Origin: Syntrophomonadaceae bacterium
GTDB taxonomy: Bacteria; Bacillota; Syntrophomonadia; Syntrophomonadales; Syntrophothermaceae
Direction of reading: 5' to 3'
Assembly (NCBI GenBank): GCA_029907055.1
Contig: JARYMO010000011.1
Span: forward strand, 1-15,645
DNA length: 15,645 bases
The translations under genes and the position numbers were made by a program. Below are positions 5,720 through 13,471 of the stretch, one piece after another (position 1 is the stretch's first letter; every line of letters begins with the position of its first letter). The notes under the pieces were generated by a model that ran no database searches, had not been told where the DNA came from, and saw nothing but the letters and a program-made list of their open reading frames with translations.

Positions 5720-5875
5720 GTGGGGAAACACTTGACCATGGTGGTGCCTCCGATTCTCAGGGCATCTTCGCAGGCGTGCAATTGCCGGGAGTGTCAGACC
5801 TCGTGCCAGTCGGCCTGCAAGACATCATGCACGGTGGGCAATCAGGTCTGTCAGCAACAGAAGAGCACACCATGA
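5720..5875 (+). CDS. scfA: SCIFF ranthipeptide precursor with seven cysteines
   Basis: SCIFF (six cysteines in forty-five residues) peptides are near-universal in Clostridia and are cross-linked by thioether bonds from Cys to non-alpha carbons by a radical SAM maturase encoded next door. This 51-residue peptide ends with the family core CRECQTSCQSACKTSCTVGN followed by QVC and a short tail QQQKSTP. The usual six cysteines are present, and an additional one lies two residues before the first (ACNCREC), giving seven. The N-terminal leader (VGKHLTMVVPPILRAS) would be recognised by the maturase. GTG 5720 is chosen because GGGAGGTGA (5707-5715) is perfectly placed 4 bases upstream. The mature product's function is not known. 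The longer open frame running back through the tRNA gene is not coding. Confidence 0.92.
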   Translation: MGKHLTMVVPPILRASSQACNCRECQTSCQSACKTSCTVGNQVCQQQKSTP

Positions 5876-5930
5876 GACCCGGAAACAGCGCAGTTCGAAC
5901 CGGGGCCATTCGTGTGGACAGGCACTATCC

Positions 5931-5953
5931 AGGCGGGCCAGAGCCCGCCTTTG
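5931..5953 (+). terminator. Intercistronic hairpin between scfA and scfB (attenuator-like)
   Basis: AGGCGGGC (5931-5938) pairs perfectly with GCCCGCCT (5943-5950) around a CAGA loop, followed by TTGTCGTGTC. GGACA (5916-5920) and TGTCC (5957-5961) could add an outer stem. It lies 55 bases after scfA and 23 before scfB, a place where partial termination would make more precursor than enzyme. Confidence 0.65.
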
Positions 5954-5975
5954 TCGTGTCCAGGGGGGCGAAGCG

Positions 5976-7358
5976 GTGAACAGAGAGGGTTTCGATTTTG
6001 CGGCAACAACGCATGTCTTCACGGTGAATGGGGCTACCTTGTTGCTGGACGTGAACAGCGGGGCTGTGCACCTCCTTGACGAAGTGATGGCAGCACTCGT
6101 GCAAGCCTTGGAAGCGTGCGGTGGCTGCCTGGAGGAGGCCATCCGGAGGTGCTGCCTGAAGTGGGACTGTGGCATGGTCATGGAAGCTGCCGGGGAAATT
6201 GCGCGGGCGGTCGAGGCTGGGGTCCTGTTCACGCCCGGTGAAGTGCCGCATGTGGACATGGCGCCATTTCCTATCAAGGCGCTGTGCCTGAATGTCGCCC
6301 ACGTGTGCAATATGCGATGCGTATACTGTTTTGCGGGGCAGGGAGACTTTGGGCAACCGCAAGGGTTGATGTCCCTGGAGGTCGGCAAAGCAGCCCTTGA
6401 TTTCTTGCTGGAAGCAGGTTCCGGCCCAGGGAACCTCGAGGTCGATTTCTTTGGTGGCGAACCCACCCTCAACTCCCGGGTGGTACGGGAGTTAGTTGGC
6501 TACGGCCGCGAACGGGCTGCCAGCCAGCAGCGGAACATACACTTCACGCTCACCACCAACGCGATGACACTGGACCAAGAGTTGACCGAGTTCCTGGTGA
6601 AGCAAGATGTGGCTCTGGTACTGAGCGTGGACGGCCGCCCTCACATTCATGACCGGCACCGCGTGTTGGCGGGCGGGGGCGGGACCTACACGGCAGTCAT
6701 GCGCAATGTTCGCCGCGTGGTGGACAGGGGGGCGCGCTACGTGGTGCGGGGGACCTTTACCCGCGATAACCTGGATTTTGCCAGCGACATCGAGCACCTG
6801 GCAGACTGCGGCTTTTCCCACATCTCCATGGAACCAGTGGTTGGAACCAACCAGGGGTGGGCCATCCGCGAGCAAGACATTCCCATCGTGGCGGCGGAAT
6901 ACGAAAGGTTGGCCGTCAAGATGCACGAGTGGCAGCGACAGGGCAGGGGCATTGATTTCTTCCACTTCAATCTCCATGCGAGCCAGGGTCCGTGCGTGGC
7001 CAAGCGGGTGACCGGCTGCGGGGCAGGCAACGAATACCTGGCCGTCACCCCCGCAGGAGATATCTATCCCTGCCACCAGTTCGTGGGGTGCAGGGAGTTC
7101 CTCATGGGGAACGTCTTCGATCGGGCGGTGGACGAGAACGTGCGTGCCACGTTTGCCCGCCTGCAGGTGGCCAACAAGCCTGAATGCCGAAGCTGCTGGT
7201 GCCGTTATTTCTGCGGCGGCGGCTGTGCGGCCCATGCATACTTCGCCGGTGGCACGCTTGAACAGCCTGCCCCCATAGCATGCCAGCTTCAGCGCAAGCG
7301 AGTCGAATGTGCGCTGTGGCTCCTGGCCATGGAGAATCTCCCGACTGTGGCAACATAG
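5976..7358 (+). CDS. scfB: SCIFF radical SAM/SPASM maturase
   Basis: This enzyme installs thioether cross-links in the SCIFF precursor. The 460-residue protein begins with a peptide-recognition region (HVFTVNGATLLLDVNSGAVH, about residues 13-32). The radical SAM domain follows, with CNMRCVYC (C111, C115, C118 binding the SAM cluster) and FFGGEPT (about 158-164). The SPASM/Twitch region near residues 340-445 carries many cysteines, including C340, C348, C366, C372, C404, C407, C409, C413 and C417, for two auxiliary Fe-S clusters. GTG 5976 follows a run of Gs (5963-5968). It lies directly downstream of the precursor. The N-terminal helical region also holds an uncommon group of cysteines (C48, C51, C59, C60, C65) whose role is unknown. 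Confidence 0.93.
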   Translation: MNREGFDFAATTHVFTVNGATLLLDVNSGAVHLLDEVMAALVQALEACGGCLEEAIRRCCLKWDCGMVMEAAGEIARAVEAGVLFTPGEVPHVDMAPFPIKALCLNVAHVCNMRCVYCFAGQGDFGQPQGLMSLEVGKAALDFLLEAGSGPGNLEVDFFGGEPTLNSRVVRELVGYGRERAASQQRNIHFTLTTNAMTLDQELTEFLVKQDVALVLSVDGRPHIHDRHRVLAGGGGTYTAVMRNVRRVVDRGARYVVRGTFTRDNLDFASDIEHLADCGFSHISMEPVVGTNQGWAIREQDIPIVAAEYERLAVKMHEWQRQGRGIDFFHFNLHASQGPCVAKRVTGCGAGNEYLAVTPAGDIYPCHQFVGCREFLMGNVFDRAVDENVRATFARLQVANKPECRSCWCRYFCGGGCAAHAYFAGGTLEQPAPIACQLQRKRVECALWLLAMENLPTVAT

Positions 7359-7468
7359 AACGCGCGGGCCGAGAGAGGCGAGGCACGGCGGCTAGGTCCA
7401 CCGGGCAGGAGTTCGACAAACGATGTCGAATACGGAGAAGGACACACTACAATGCCTGGGAGGGACCT

Positions 7469-8809
7469 ATGGGAAATGCGTTGAGGAGCAGGGGTCTTGT
7501 CCTCCCGTTGTTCGCGTTGCTCGTCTTGTCGCTCGGTGTCGTAATGGGGCTGACCAACGTGAGGACGGCCGCCTGGGGGGTCTATGTCGGGGGCAAGCGG
7601 GTTGGCGTGGTTAAGGACGTGGACACTGCGCGTGAAGCGTTGCGCTCATTGACCAGGGCAGTGGAGAAGGAAACGAAGACCCCGGTGAGGCTGTGCGAAG
7701 ACGTGACGTACAGGAAGGCGCTGGTCGCGCGAACGGCGGTAATGAGCGGGCAGCAATTGCAGCAGTGCTTGGCGGCTTCTGATCTGCTGAGGGTCCAAGG
7801 AGCGTCGATACTCGTGGACGGCCGCAGGGTGGCATCGCTGGCCAGCGAGGAGGCTGCACGAGCAGTGTTGGATGAAATGCGCGGGAAGGGCTTGGAAGAG
7901 GAGGACAAGGCCAGGGTGCTTTCCGTGTCATTCGAGGAAAATGTCGAGGTGCTGTCAGAGGCCGTTCCGCTGGGAGAAATCATGAGTCCGGCGCGCGCTG
8001 TCTCCCTGCTCAGTACGGGCACTGACAAGCCGCTGACATATGAGGTGAAACAGGGGGACTCGCTTTGGAAAATCGCGCGTGCCCACGACATGCATGTGGC
8101 CGACATCAAGGCCGACAACGGGTTGGAGAGTGATTCTCTGCAGCCGGGTCAACAGCTTAAACTCGTAGTCACCGAGCCATACGTGAACGTGGTGGCCGTG
8201 GTGGAGGCAACTCGCCAGGAACCCATTCCATACCAAACAAAGGTCATCGCCTCCACTTCGAACGTTATTCAGGTCAAGCAGGAGGGCAGGGAAGGGCTCC
8301 GAGAAGTGACCTACCGCGAGGTGCGCAGGAATGGCCTGGTCGTGGAAAAGACAACCCTTGCGGAACGGGTCCTCAGGGAGGCAGTAGACAAGGTTGTGGT
8401 CCGAGGCAGGCGTCTCGTAGTGGCGTCGTCGCGTGGGTCGAGCGGTGGCAGTCTGGCGTGGCCACTCTACGGTCATATCAACTCGTACTTCGGTAGTCGA
8501 GGGGGTTCTCATTCCGGTATCGACATCGAGGGCCGAACAGGAGATGCCATTCGGGCAGCTGAAAGCGGGACGGTCATATATTCGGGGTACGATGGTGCCT
8601 ACGGGCTCACGGTGGCGGTCCTCCACCCGAACGGCGTAGTAACGCGCTATGCTCACTGTTCCAAGTCGCTGGTGCAGGAAGGGGATCAGGTCCAGCAAGG
8701 TGACGTCATCGCCCGGGTTGGTTCCACTGGCCGCAGCACCGGGTCTCACCTGCATTTCGAGGTCATTGATGGAGGCGCGGTCAGGAACCCGCTCCAATAC
8801 CTGCGCTAA
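7469..8809 (+). CDS. Membrane-anchored LysM-G5-M23 metallopeptidase
   Basis: This is a cell-wall peptidoglycan endopeptidase of the lysostaphin/DD-endopeptidase fold. The 446-residue protein has an N-terminal hydrophobic segment (about residues 9-28, LVLPLFALLVLSLGVVMGL), serving as signal or anchor. A region of about 160 residues follows, then a LysM domain (about 190-234, YEVKQGDSLWKIARAHDM), a G5 domain (about 237-314, ending VDKVVVRGRRLVV) and an M23 domain (about 330-446). Zinc ligands and catalytic residues are visible: H348 and D352 in HSGID, H396 in RYAHCS, and H427/H429 in SHLHFE. ATG 7469 is chosen because GGGAGGG (7458-7464) is 4 bases upstream and it directly precedes the signal segment. 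The arrangement is common in Clostridia. A strong terminator follows at once. Confidence 0.92.
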   Translation: MGNALRSRGLVLPLFALLVLSLGVVMGLTNVRTAAWGVYVGGKRVGVVKDVDTAREALRSLTRAVEKETKTPVRLCEDVTYRKALVARTAVMSGQQLQQCLAASDLLRVQGASILVDGRRVASLASEEAARAVLDEMRGKGLEEEDKARVLSVSFEENVEVLSEAVPLGEIMSPARAVSLLSTGTDKPLTYEVKQGDSLWKIARAHDMHVADIKADNGLESDSLQPGQQLKLVVTEPYVNVVAVVEATRQEPIPYQTKVIASTSNVIQVKQEGREGLREVTYREVRRNGLVVEKTTLAERVLREAVDKVVVRGRRLVVASSRGSSGGSLAWPLYGHINSYFGSRGGSHSGIDIEGRTGDAIRAAESGTVIYSGYDGAYGLTVAVLHPNGVVTRYAHCSKSLVQEGDQVQQGDVIARVGSTGRSTGSHLHFEVIDGGAVRNPLQYLR

Positions 8810-8812
8810 ACC

Positions 8813-8855
8813 CGAGGAGCTTCCTGGGCAACCCCCAGGGGCTCTTCGCGCTTTT
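8813..8855 (+). terminator. Strong intrinsic terminator after the M23 peptidase gene
   Basis: CGAGGAGC (8813-8820) pairs with GCTCTTCG (8841-8848, one G-U) and CCTGGG (8823-8828) pairs with CCCAGG (8834-8839), around loop CAACC. CGCTTTT follows. It isolates the murA region from upstream transcription. Confidence 0.85.
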
Positions 8856-8925
8856 CACTGCCCTCTTCGGCCTGGACCGAGGGTATTCTGGGCAAAATCC
8901 AGGTGCTGCGCACGCGGTTGCGCTG

Positions 8926-8934
8926 TGATAGAAT
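8926..8934 (+). promoter_or_regulatory. Extended -10 promoter upstream of murA
   Basis: TGATAGAAT (8926-8934) gives a TGn element plus TAGAAT. The -35 position 17 bases upstream (CTGCGC, 8906-8911) is weak, as is usual for extended -10 promoters. A start near 8941 would leave a leader of about 138 bases before murA. Confidence 0.5.
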
Positions 8935-9078
8935 CCCAACGGGGGGCCTGGAACGCGCGAGGCGTCCGTGCAGCGTTGTGAAGGTAGGAAAGCAGCCACC
9001 AGCGCTGTCGGCGCGGAGTGAAGTTTCCACCAGGACCATTTGCGTTCGCTCCAGGAGGGCGACAGAGGAGGCAAGAAC

Positions 9079-10326
9079 GTGGATGAGCCGCTTGTCATTG
9101 AGGGAGGGCGTCCACTGCGCGGGTCGGTGCGAGTAAGCGGGGCGAAGAACGCCAGCCTGGTCATCATGGCAGCCTGCGTACTGGTGCAGGGAGAAACCGT
9201 CTTGGAGAACATTCCCCGCATAAGGGACGTGGAGGTCCTTGGAGCCATCCTGACTTCCCTGGGGGCGCGATTGACGTGGGGGGAGGACGGCAGTCTCTCC
9301 ATCACCGTTCCTGACAACATCGGAGTCGAGACTCCGTATGATCTGGCCAAGAGACTGCGGGCCTCGAACCTCTTGTTGGGGTCCCTGCTCGGCAAGCGTC
9401 GGGAGGCGCGCATCTGCCTCCCCGGCGGGTGCGATATCGGATCGCGGCCGATGGACCTTCACCTCAAAGGGCTCGCAGCGTTGGGTGCGGACGTCCGCCT
9501 CGAGCACGGGTTCGTGGAAGCTCGAGCCGGCAGATTGACGGGGAGCCGCGTCTATCTCGATTTCCCCAGTGTTGGGGCGACGGAAAACATAATGATGGTG
9601 GCGACGCTGACGCCAGGCCAGACCATCATAGAAAATGCCGCTAAGGAGCCGGAGATTGTGGATCTGGCCAATTTTCTGAACGCGGTGGGAGCCAGGGTGA
9701 GAGGTGCTGGAACCGACGTGATCCGGGTGGAGGGCGTTTCGGAGCTGCGTGGCACGCGGTATGCGGTCATTCCCGACCGTATCGAGGCTGGGACGTTCAT
9801 GGCGGCAGCGGTGGCCACGGGCGGAGATGTGGTAGTGGGGAACGTGATACCCACCCACCTGTACCCGATTATTGCGAAGCTCCAGGAAACCGGCGCCACG
9901 ATCGTCGAGGTGCCCGAGGGCCTGAGGGTAATTGGCAACGGGGAGATAATGCCGGTAGACATCAAGACCTTGCCGTACCCTGGGTTTCCCACCGACATGC
10001 AGTCCCAGATGCTGGCCCTGCTTTCGGTTGCTCGCGGCACCAGCATGGTGGTCGAGAATGTCTTTGAAAATCGGTTCGCGGTGGTAGACGAGTTGAGCCG
10101 AATGGGTGCCCGGATAAAGGTGGAGGGACACACGGCAGTGGTGGAAGGCGTTCCCAGGCTGTGCGGGACAAAGGTCAAGGCCACGGATTTGCGGGCTGGT
10201 GCAGCGCTGGCGGTGGCAGCGCTGATGGCTGAGGGGGTCACGGAAATCGATAACTCCCACTACGTCTACCGGGGATACGAGAGATTCGCGGAAAAGCTTC
10301 GGTCGCTGGGGGCGGCCGTGCGCTGA
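9079..10326 (+). CDS. murA: UDP-N-acetylglucosamine 1-carboxyvinyltransferase
   Basis: MurA transfers enolpyruvate from PEP to UDP-GlcNAc, the first committed step of peptidoglycan synthesis in the cytoplasm. The 415-residue product is of normal length. Catalytic residues are visible: K23 and N24 in VSGAKNASL, and C118 in LPGGCDIGSRPMDLH, the cysteine that fosfomycin alkylates (so not the naturally resistant Asp form). Other family segments include DFPSVGATENIMMVA, DRIEAGTFMAAA, YPGFPTDMQSQMLAL, FENRF and TDLRAGAALAVAALM. GTG 9079 has GAGGAGG (9065-9071) 7 bases upstream; the earlier ATG at 9040 would add residues absent from homologues. It is probably cotranscribed with rlmH. Confidence 0.96.
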   Translation: MDEPLVIEGGRPLRGSVRVSGAKNASLVIMAACVLVQGETVLENIPRIRDVEVLGAILTSLGARLTWGEDGSLSITVPDNIGVETPYDLAKRLRASNLLLGSLLGKRREARICLPGGCDIGSRPMDLHLKGLAALGADVRLEHGFVEARAGRLTGSRVYLDFPSVGATENIMMVATLTPGQTIIENAAKEPEIVDLANFLNAVGARVRGAGTDVIRVEGVSELRGTRYAVIPDRIEAGTFMAAAVATGGDVVVGNVIPTHLYPIIAKLQETGATIVEVPEGLRVIGNGEIMPVDIKTLPYPGFPTDMQSQMLALLSVARGTSMVVENVFENRFAVVDELSRMGARIKVEGHTAVVEGVPRLCGTKVKATDLRAGAALAVAALMAEGVTEIDNSHYVYRGYERFAEKLRSLGAAVR

Positions 10327-10441
10327 CGGCTCAGGTACGGTTCGACCGGAGGGAATGCGCAGGAGGCTGCGGCGAGCGCTCTCTGCCGTATTGGCGTGCG
10401 CATGCCGGAGCAGGTCGTTTGCCGGGCAGGGGAGTGCATGG

Positions 10442-10921
10442 ATGGACTTCAGGGTGGTCTCAGTTGGCAGGGTACGGGACCCGCACCTGCGGGGAGCGGT
10501 GCAGGAGTATGTCAAGCGACTGCAGCCCTATGCCAAGGTCGAACTGGTGGAAGGGCTGGAAGAAAAGCGGTCCCCGCGCGTGACCGAGTCCGAAGACCGT
10601 GCGTGCATGGCACGTGAAGCTGAGCGACTCCTCGCCACCATGCGATGCAGCGACGTAGTGCTGGTTTTCGACCAGCGGGGCAGACGGCTCACCTCGGAGC
10701 AATTCGCGCATCGCGTGAGGGGATTGCTCCACTCCGGCGCAAGGCGCGTCGACATGGTGATAGGAGGGTCGACTGGACTTGACGAGCGCGTTCGGCAGAG
10801 GGCCGACCAACTGCTCTCGCTTTCGGATATGACATTTCCCCACCAGCTGGCGGTGGTCGTCGTGGTAGAGCAACTCTACCGCGCGTTTCGCATCCTCCAG
10901 GGTCAACCCTACCACAGGTAG
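10442..10921 (+). CDS. rlmH: 23S rRNA (pseudouridine-1915-N3) methyltransferase
   Basis: RlmH is a SPOUT-class, SAM-dependent enzyme that methylates pseudouridine 1915 in helix 69 of 23S rRNA on assembled 70S ribosomes. The 159-residue protein has the usual length and the landmarks of the family: VFDQRGRRLTSEQFA (about 75-89), the knot segment MVIGGSTGLDERV (about 105-117), then LLSLSDMTFPHQLAVVVVVE and the conserved C-terminus with AFRILQGQPYHR. ATG 10442 is chosen over an in-frame ATG at 10355 because GGGGAG (10429-10434) lies 7 bases upstream and homology begins here. It follows murA by 115 bases without an obvious promoter of its own. Confidence 0.96.
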   Translation: MDFRVVSVGRVRDPHLRGAVQEYVKRLQPYAKVELVEGLEEKRSPRVTESEDRACMAREAERLLATMRCSDVVLVFDQRGRRLTSEQFAHRVRGLLHSGARRVDMVIGGSTGLDERVRQRADQLLSLSDMTFPHQLAVVVVVEQLYRAFRILQGQPYHR

Positions 10922-11067
10922 CATGCCACGCGCGCAGGCGACCCCTTCTACCGCAGGCCGCGAGGCAGTCGCAAGAACCGCCGCGCATCGCCAGCTTGAC
11001 CAAGGACCATCTGCAGGGGGTGCTGCGCCAGACCTCCCCGGCTTCCGGCTGATCGGGCCGGATGCGC

Positions 11068-11073
11068 TATACT
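11068..11073 (+). promoter_or_regulatory. Possible -10 box upstream of the cysteine-rich gene
   Basis: TATACT is a good -10 hexamer, but the -35 position is weak (TTCCGG at 11043-11048, 19-base spacer). A start near 11080 would give a leader of about 70 bases to the gene at 11153. Confidence 0.4.
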
Positions 11074-11152
11074 AGAAGTAGAGCAGCAGAGGCAGGCGAG
11101 GTGGTCGCGCCCGTCTCCAGATGAACGACCGATGGCAAGGAGGTCTCGACGC

Positions 11153-11665
11153 ATGGACAACCGGGCTTTCCTCTATACGCTGGTGAACAAGCTGTTCCTG
11201 GCCATCAGTGAGCAGCTTGAGCGTGTGCCTGGCGGAGAGTGCCTGTTGGAGCAGGTCATTGAGAGCCTGTCCCGGAGAGTGTTCGAACAGTTCGAGAGCG
11301 ACTACTATCCCATGGGGACTACGCCAGTGGACTACGCTACCTCCTGGATTCGCCTGCTGGGCAGGCAGGGATTTCTCAACGAGAACCACTACGAGTTCAG
11401 GACAGAGGGGGAGGACATCCATGTTGCCATCTTTAACGGCAGCTGCGCCTACCGTGAGTACTGCGCACAGGCGCACAAGGAAGGACTGCTGTTCCTCTGC
11501 CCACGTATGACCAGCATCAAGTGGATTATTGCCCGGTCTATGGGTAGCCCCTACCACGCGGTGACGGAGAAGATCGACTGCGAAGGCATGTGCCTGGGCG
11601 TGATCCGGCCTGGAAACCCCTGCTCGTTGCAGGATCCCACCGCGCAGGGACCCAAGGACGGCTGA
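11153..11665 (+). CDS. Unrecognised cysteine-rich soluble protein
   Basis: I do not recognise this 170-residue protein with confidence. There is no signal peptide or clear membrane segment. An N-terminal helical part (about residues 5-50) is followed by a mixed region. That region carries cysteines at C98 and C104 (NGSCAYREYC), C116 (LFLCPRM), C143 and C147 (KIDCEGMCLG), plus H107, a set that could bind zinc or an Fe-S cluster. The overall pattern loosely recalls small ligand-binding output domains such as the V4R or methanogen-output (MetOD1) type, which is only a guess. ATG 11153 has AAGGAGG (11138-11144) 8 bases upstream, so the gene is clearly expressed-looking. It sits between rlmH and argS; nothing in its neighbours fixes its role. 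The last 15 residues look disordered. Confidence 0.75.
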   Translation: MDNRAFLYTLVNKLFLAISEQLERVPGGECLLEQVIESLSRRVFEQFESDYYPMGTTPVDYATSWIRLLGRQGFLNENHYEFRTEGEDIHVAIFNGSCAYREYCAQAHKEGLLFLCPRMTSIKWIIARSMGSPYHAVTEKIDCEGMCLGVIRPGNPCSLQDPTAQGPKDG

Positions 11666-11780
11666 GACCTGCACCCAGGTTTCCGCAGGGGGGTCACCGG
11701 GGGACAGCATCGACGGGACGGAACAAGCGGCCAGGATTGCAGGATTCGCTGCAGGAACAGGAGACAACGAGGGGGAACCT

Positions 11781-13460
11781 ATGAACCTGGTGAAGCAGAT
11801 CCAGGATGAGTTGAAATCGCGGGTAGAGAAGGCCTGCGAGCAGGCACGGGAACAGGGGCGGCTGCCATACACGGAACTGCCGTCTTTTGTCGTGGAGGTC
11901 CCGAGGGAGAAGGCCCACGGCGATTTCGCGGTGAACGTGGCAATGCTACTGGCCCGGCAGGCGCGAATGGCCCCAGCACGAATCGCGGAGCTGATCGCGG
12001 GCTATCTCCCGTGTGGAGACCAGCTCGTGAAGAGGGTGGAGATAGCCGGTGGGGGCTTCATCAACTTCTTCCTGGAGGATGACTGGTTGTACCTGGTGCC
12101 ACAGGCAGTGTGGGATGCTGGCGACAAGTGGGGAACTGCTCCCGCGCGAGGCAAGCGCGTGCAGGTGGAATTCGTCAGTGCCAATCCAACCGGGGACCTT
12201 CACATGGGCAATGCACGGGGCGGGGCCATCGGGGACAGTCTGGCAAACATCCTGGCTGCGGCGGGGTACGAGGTGCAACGGGAGTACTACGTGAATGATG
12301 CAGGCAACCAGATGGAGTTGTTTGCCGCGTCGCTGGAGGCGCGCTACCTGCAAGAATGGGGCTTGGCAGCCGAAGTTCCCGAAGGGGGGTACGCGGGGCA
12401 GGATGTCCTGGAGACGGTGCGGAGATTTATTGCCGCGCATGGCGACAGGTTGCTCGCCGAGTCCCCTGCCACCCGCCGGCAACGGCTGGCCAGCTACGCG
12501 CTAGCGGAGAAGCTGGAATACATTCGTGCCACCCTAGAAGAATTTGGCATTCGTTACGACAGGTGGTTCAGCGAGCAAAGCCTATACGACTCGGGGAAGG
12601 TAGACGAGGTAGTGGCACTTCTCAAACAGCGAGGGGCCCTCTACCAGAGGGACGGAGCTTGGTGGTTCAGGGCGGAAGGCCTGGGACAGGAAAAGGACGA
12701 GGTGGTCATCCGCAGCAATGGAATCCCCACCTACTTCGCTGCCGACATCGCATACCATGTCGACAAATTCGAGCGGGGATTCGATCTGGTCATCGACGTG
12801 TGGGGAGCGGACCACCATGGGCACGTGGCGCGAATGAAGGCCGCCATGGCGGTCCTGGGAATAGATCCCGAGAGGCTTCAGGTCATTCTGATGCAGCTGG
12901 TCAGGCTCTATCGGGGCGGCGAGATAGTCCGCATGTCTAAGCGCACGGGGACGCTGGTAACGCTCAATGAATTGATAGAAGAAGTTGGCAAGGATGCAGC
13001 CAGATTCTCTTTCGTGATGCGCAGCCCCGACAGCCACCTCGACTTCGACCTTGAACTGGCCAAGCAGCAGAGCATGGAGAACCCGGTGTTCTACGCCCAG
13101 TATGCCCATGCGCGGGTGTGCAGCATCATGGCTCAGGCCCGCATGGCCGGGGTAAGGCTGCAACCGCCGGACGAGGTCGATGTCAGGCAACTGTCAGAGC
13201 CGGCAGAAAAGGAATTGCTGCGCAAGATCGCTGACTACCCCAACGAGGTGGTGCAGGCGGCGGAGTCCATGAGTCCCCACCGCATATCGAGGTACGTTCT
13301 CGATATTGCAGGCATGTTCCACAGTTACTATAATCATTACCGCGTCTTGCAGGCTGAACCGGCGGTGCGGGCAGCACGCTTGCTGCTGGTGGAGACGTTT
13401 CGCAGGACGTTGAAGCATGCTCTGGGATTGCTGGGGGTCAGCGCACCAGAGAAGATGTAG
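11781..13460 (+). CDS. argS: Arginyl-tRNA synthetase
   Basis: ArgS charges tRNA-Arg with arginine using ATP. The 559-residue class I enzyme opens with the N-terminal tRNA-binding domain (about residues 1-115). The nucleotide-binding fold follows, with the HIGH motif as HMGN (141-144) in SANPTGDLHMGNARGGAIGD. Further on are DVWGADHHGHVARMKAA and the KMSK-like RMSKR (384-388). The C-terminal anticodon-binding DALR domain ends near FRRTLKHALGLLGV. ATG 11781 follows GAGGGGG (11769-11775) by 5 bases and matches homologues. No T-box or other riboswitch is visible in the 115-base upstream gap. The delta-like gene starts 11 bases after its stop, so the two are probably cotranscribed. Confidence 0.96.
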   Translation: MNLVKQIQDELKSRVEKACEQAREQGRLPYTELPSFVVEVPREKAHGDFAVNVAMLLARQARMAPARIAELIAGYLPCGDQLVKRVEIAGGGFINFFLEDDWLYLVPQAVWDAGDKWGTAPARGKRVQVEFVSANPTGDLHMGNARGGAIGDSLANILAAAGYEVQREYYVNDAGNQMELFAASLEARYLQEWGLAAEVPEGGYAGQDVLETVRRFIAAHGDRLLAESPATRRQRLASYALAEKLEYIRATLEEFGIRYDRWFSEQSLYDSGKVDEVVALLKQRGALYQRDGAWWFRAEGLGQEKDEVVIRSNGIPTYFAADIAYHVDKFERGFDLVIDVWGADHHGHVARMKAAMAVLGIDPERLQVILMQLVRLYRGGEIVRMSKRTGTLVTLNELIEEVGKDAARFSFVMRSPDSHLDFDLELAKQQSMENPVFYAQYAHARVCSIMAQARMAGVRLQPPDEVDVRQLSEPAEKELLRKIADYPNEVVQAAESMSPHRISRYVLDIAGMFHSYYNHYRVLQAEPAVRAARLLLVETFRRTLKHALGLLGVSAPEKM

Positions 13461-13471
13461 GGGGGATCGCT

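Noticed and set aside
11666..11780. Possible T-box or other amino-acid riboswitch before argS.
   Set aside because: The gap is only 115 bases, with no T-box core sequence, specifier hairpin or terminator/antiterminator pair.
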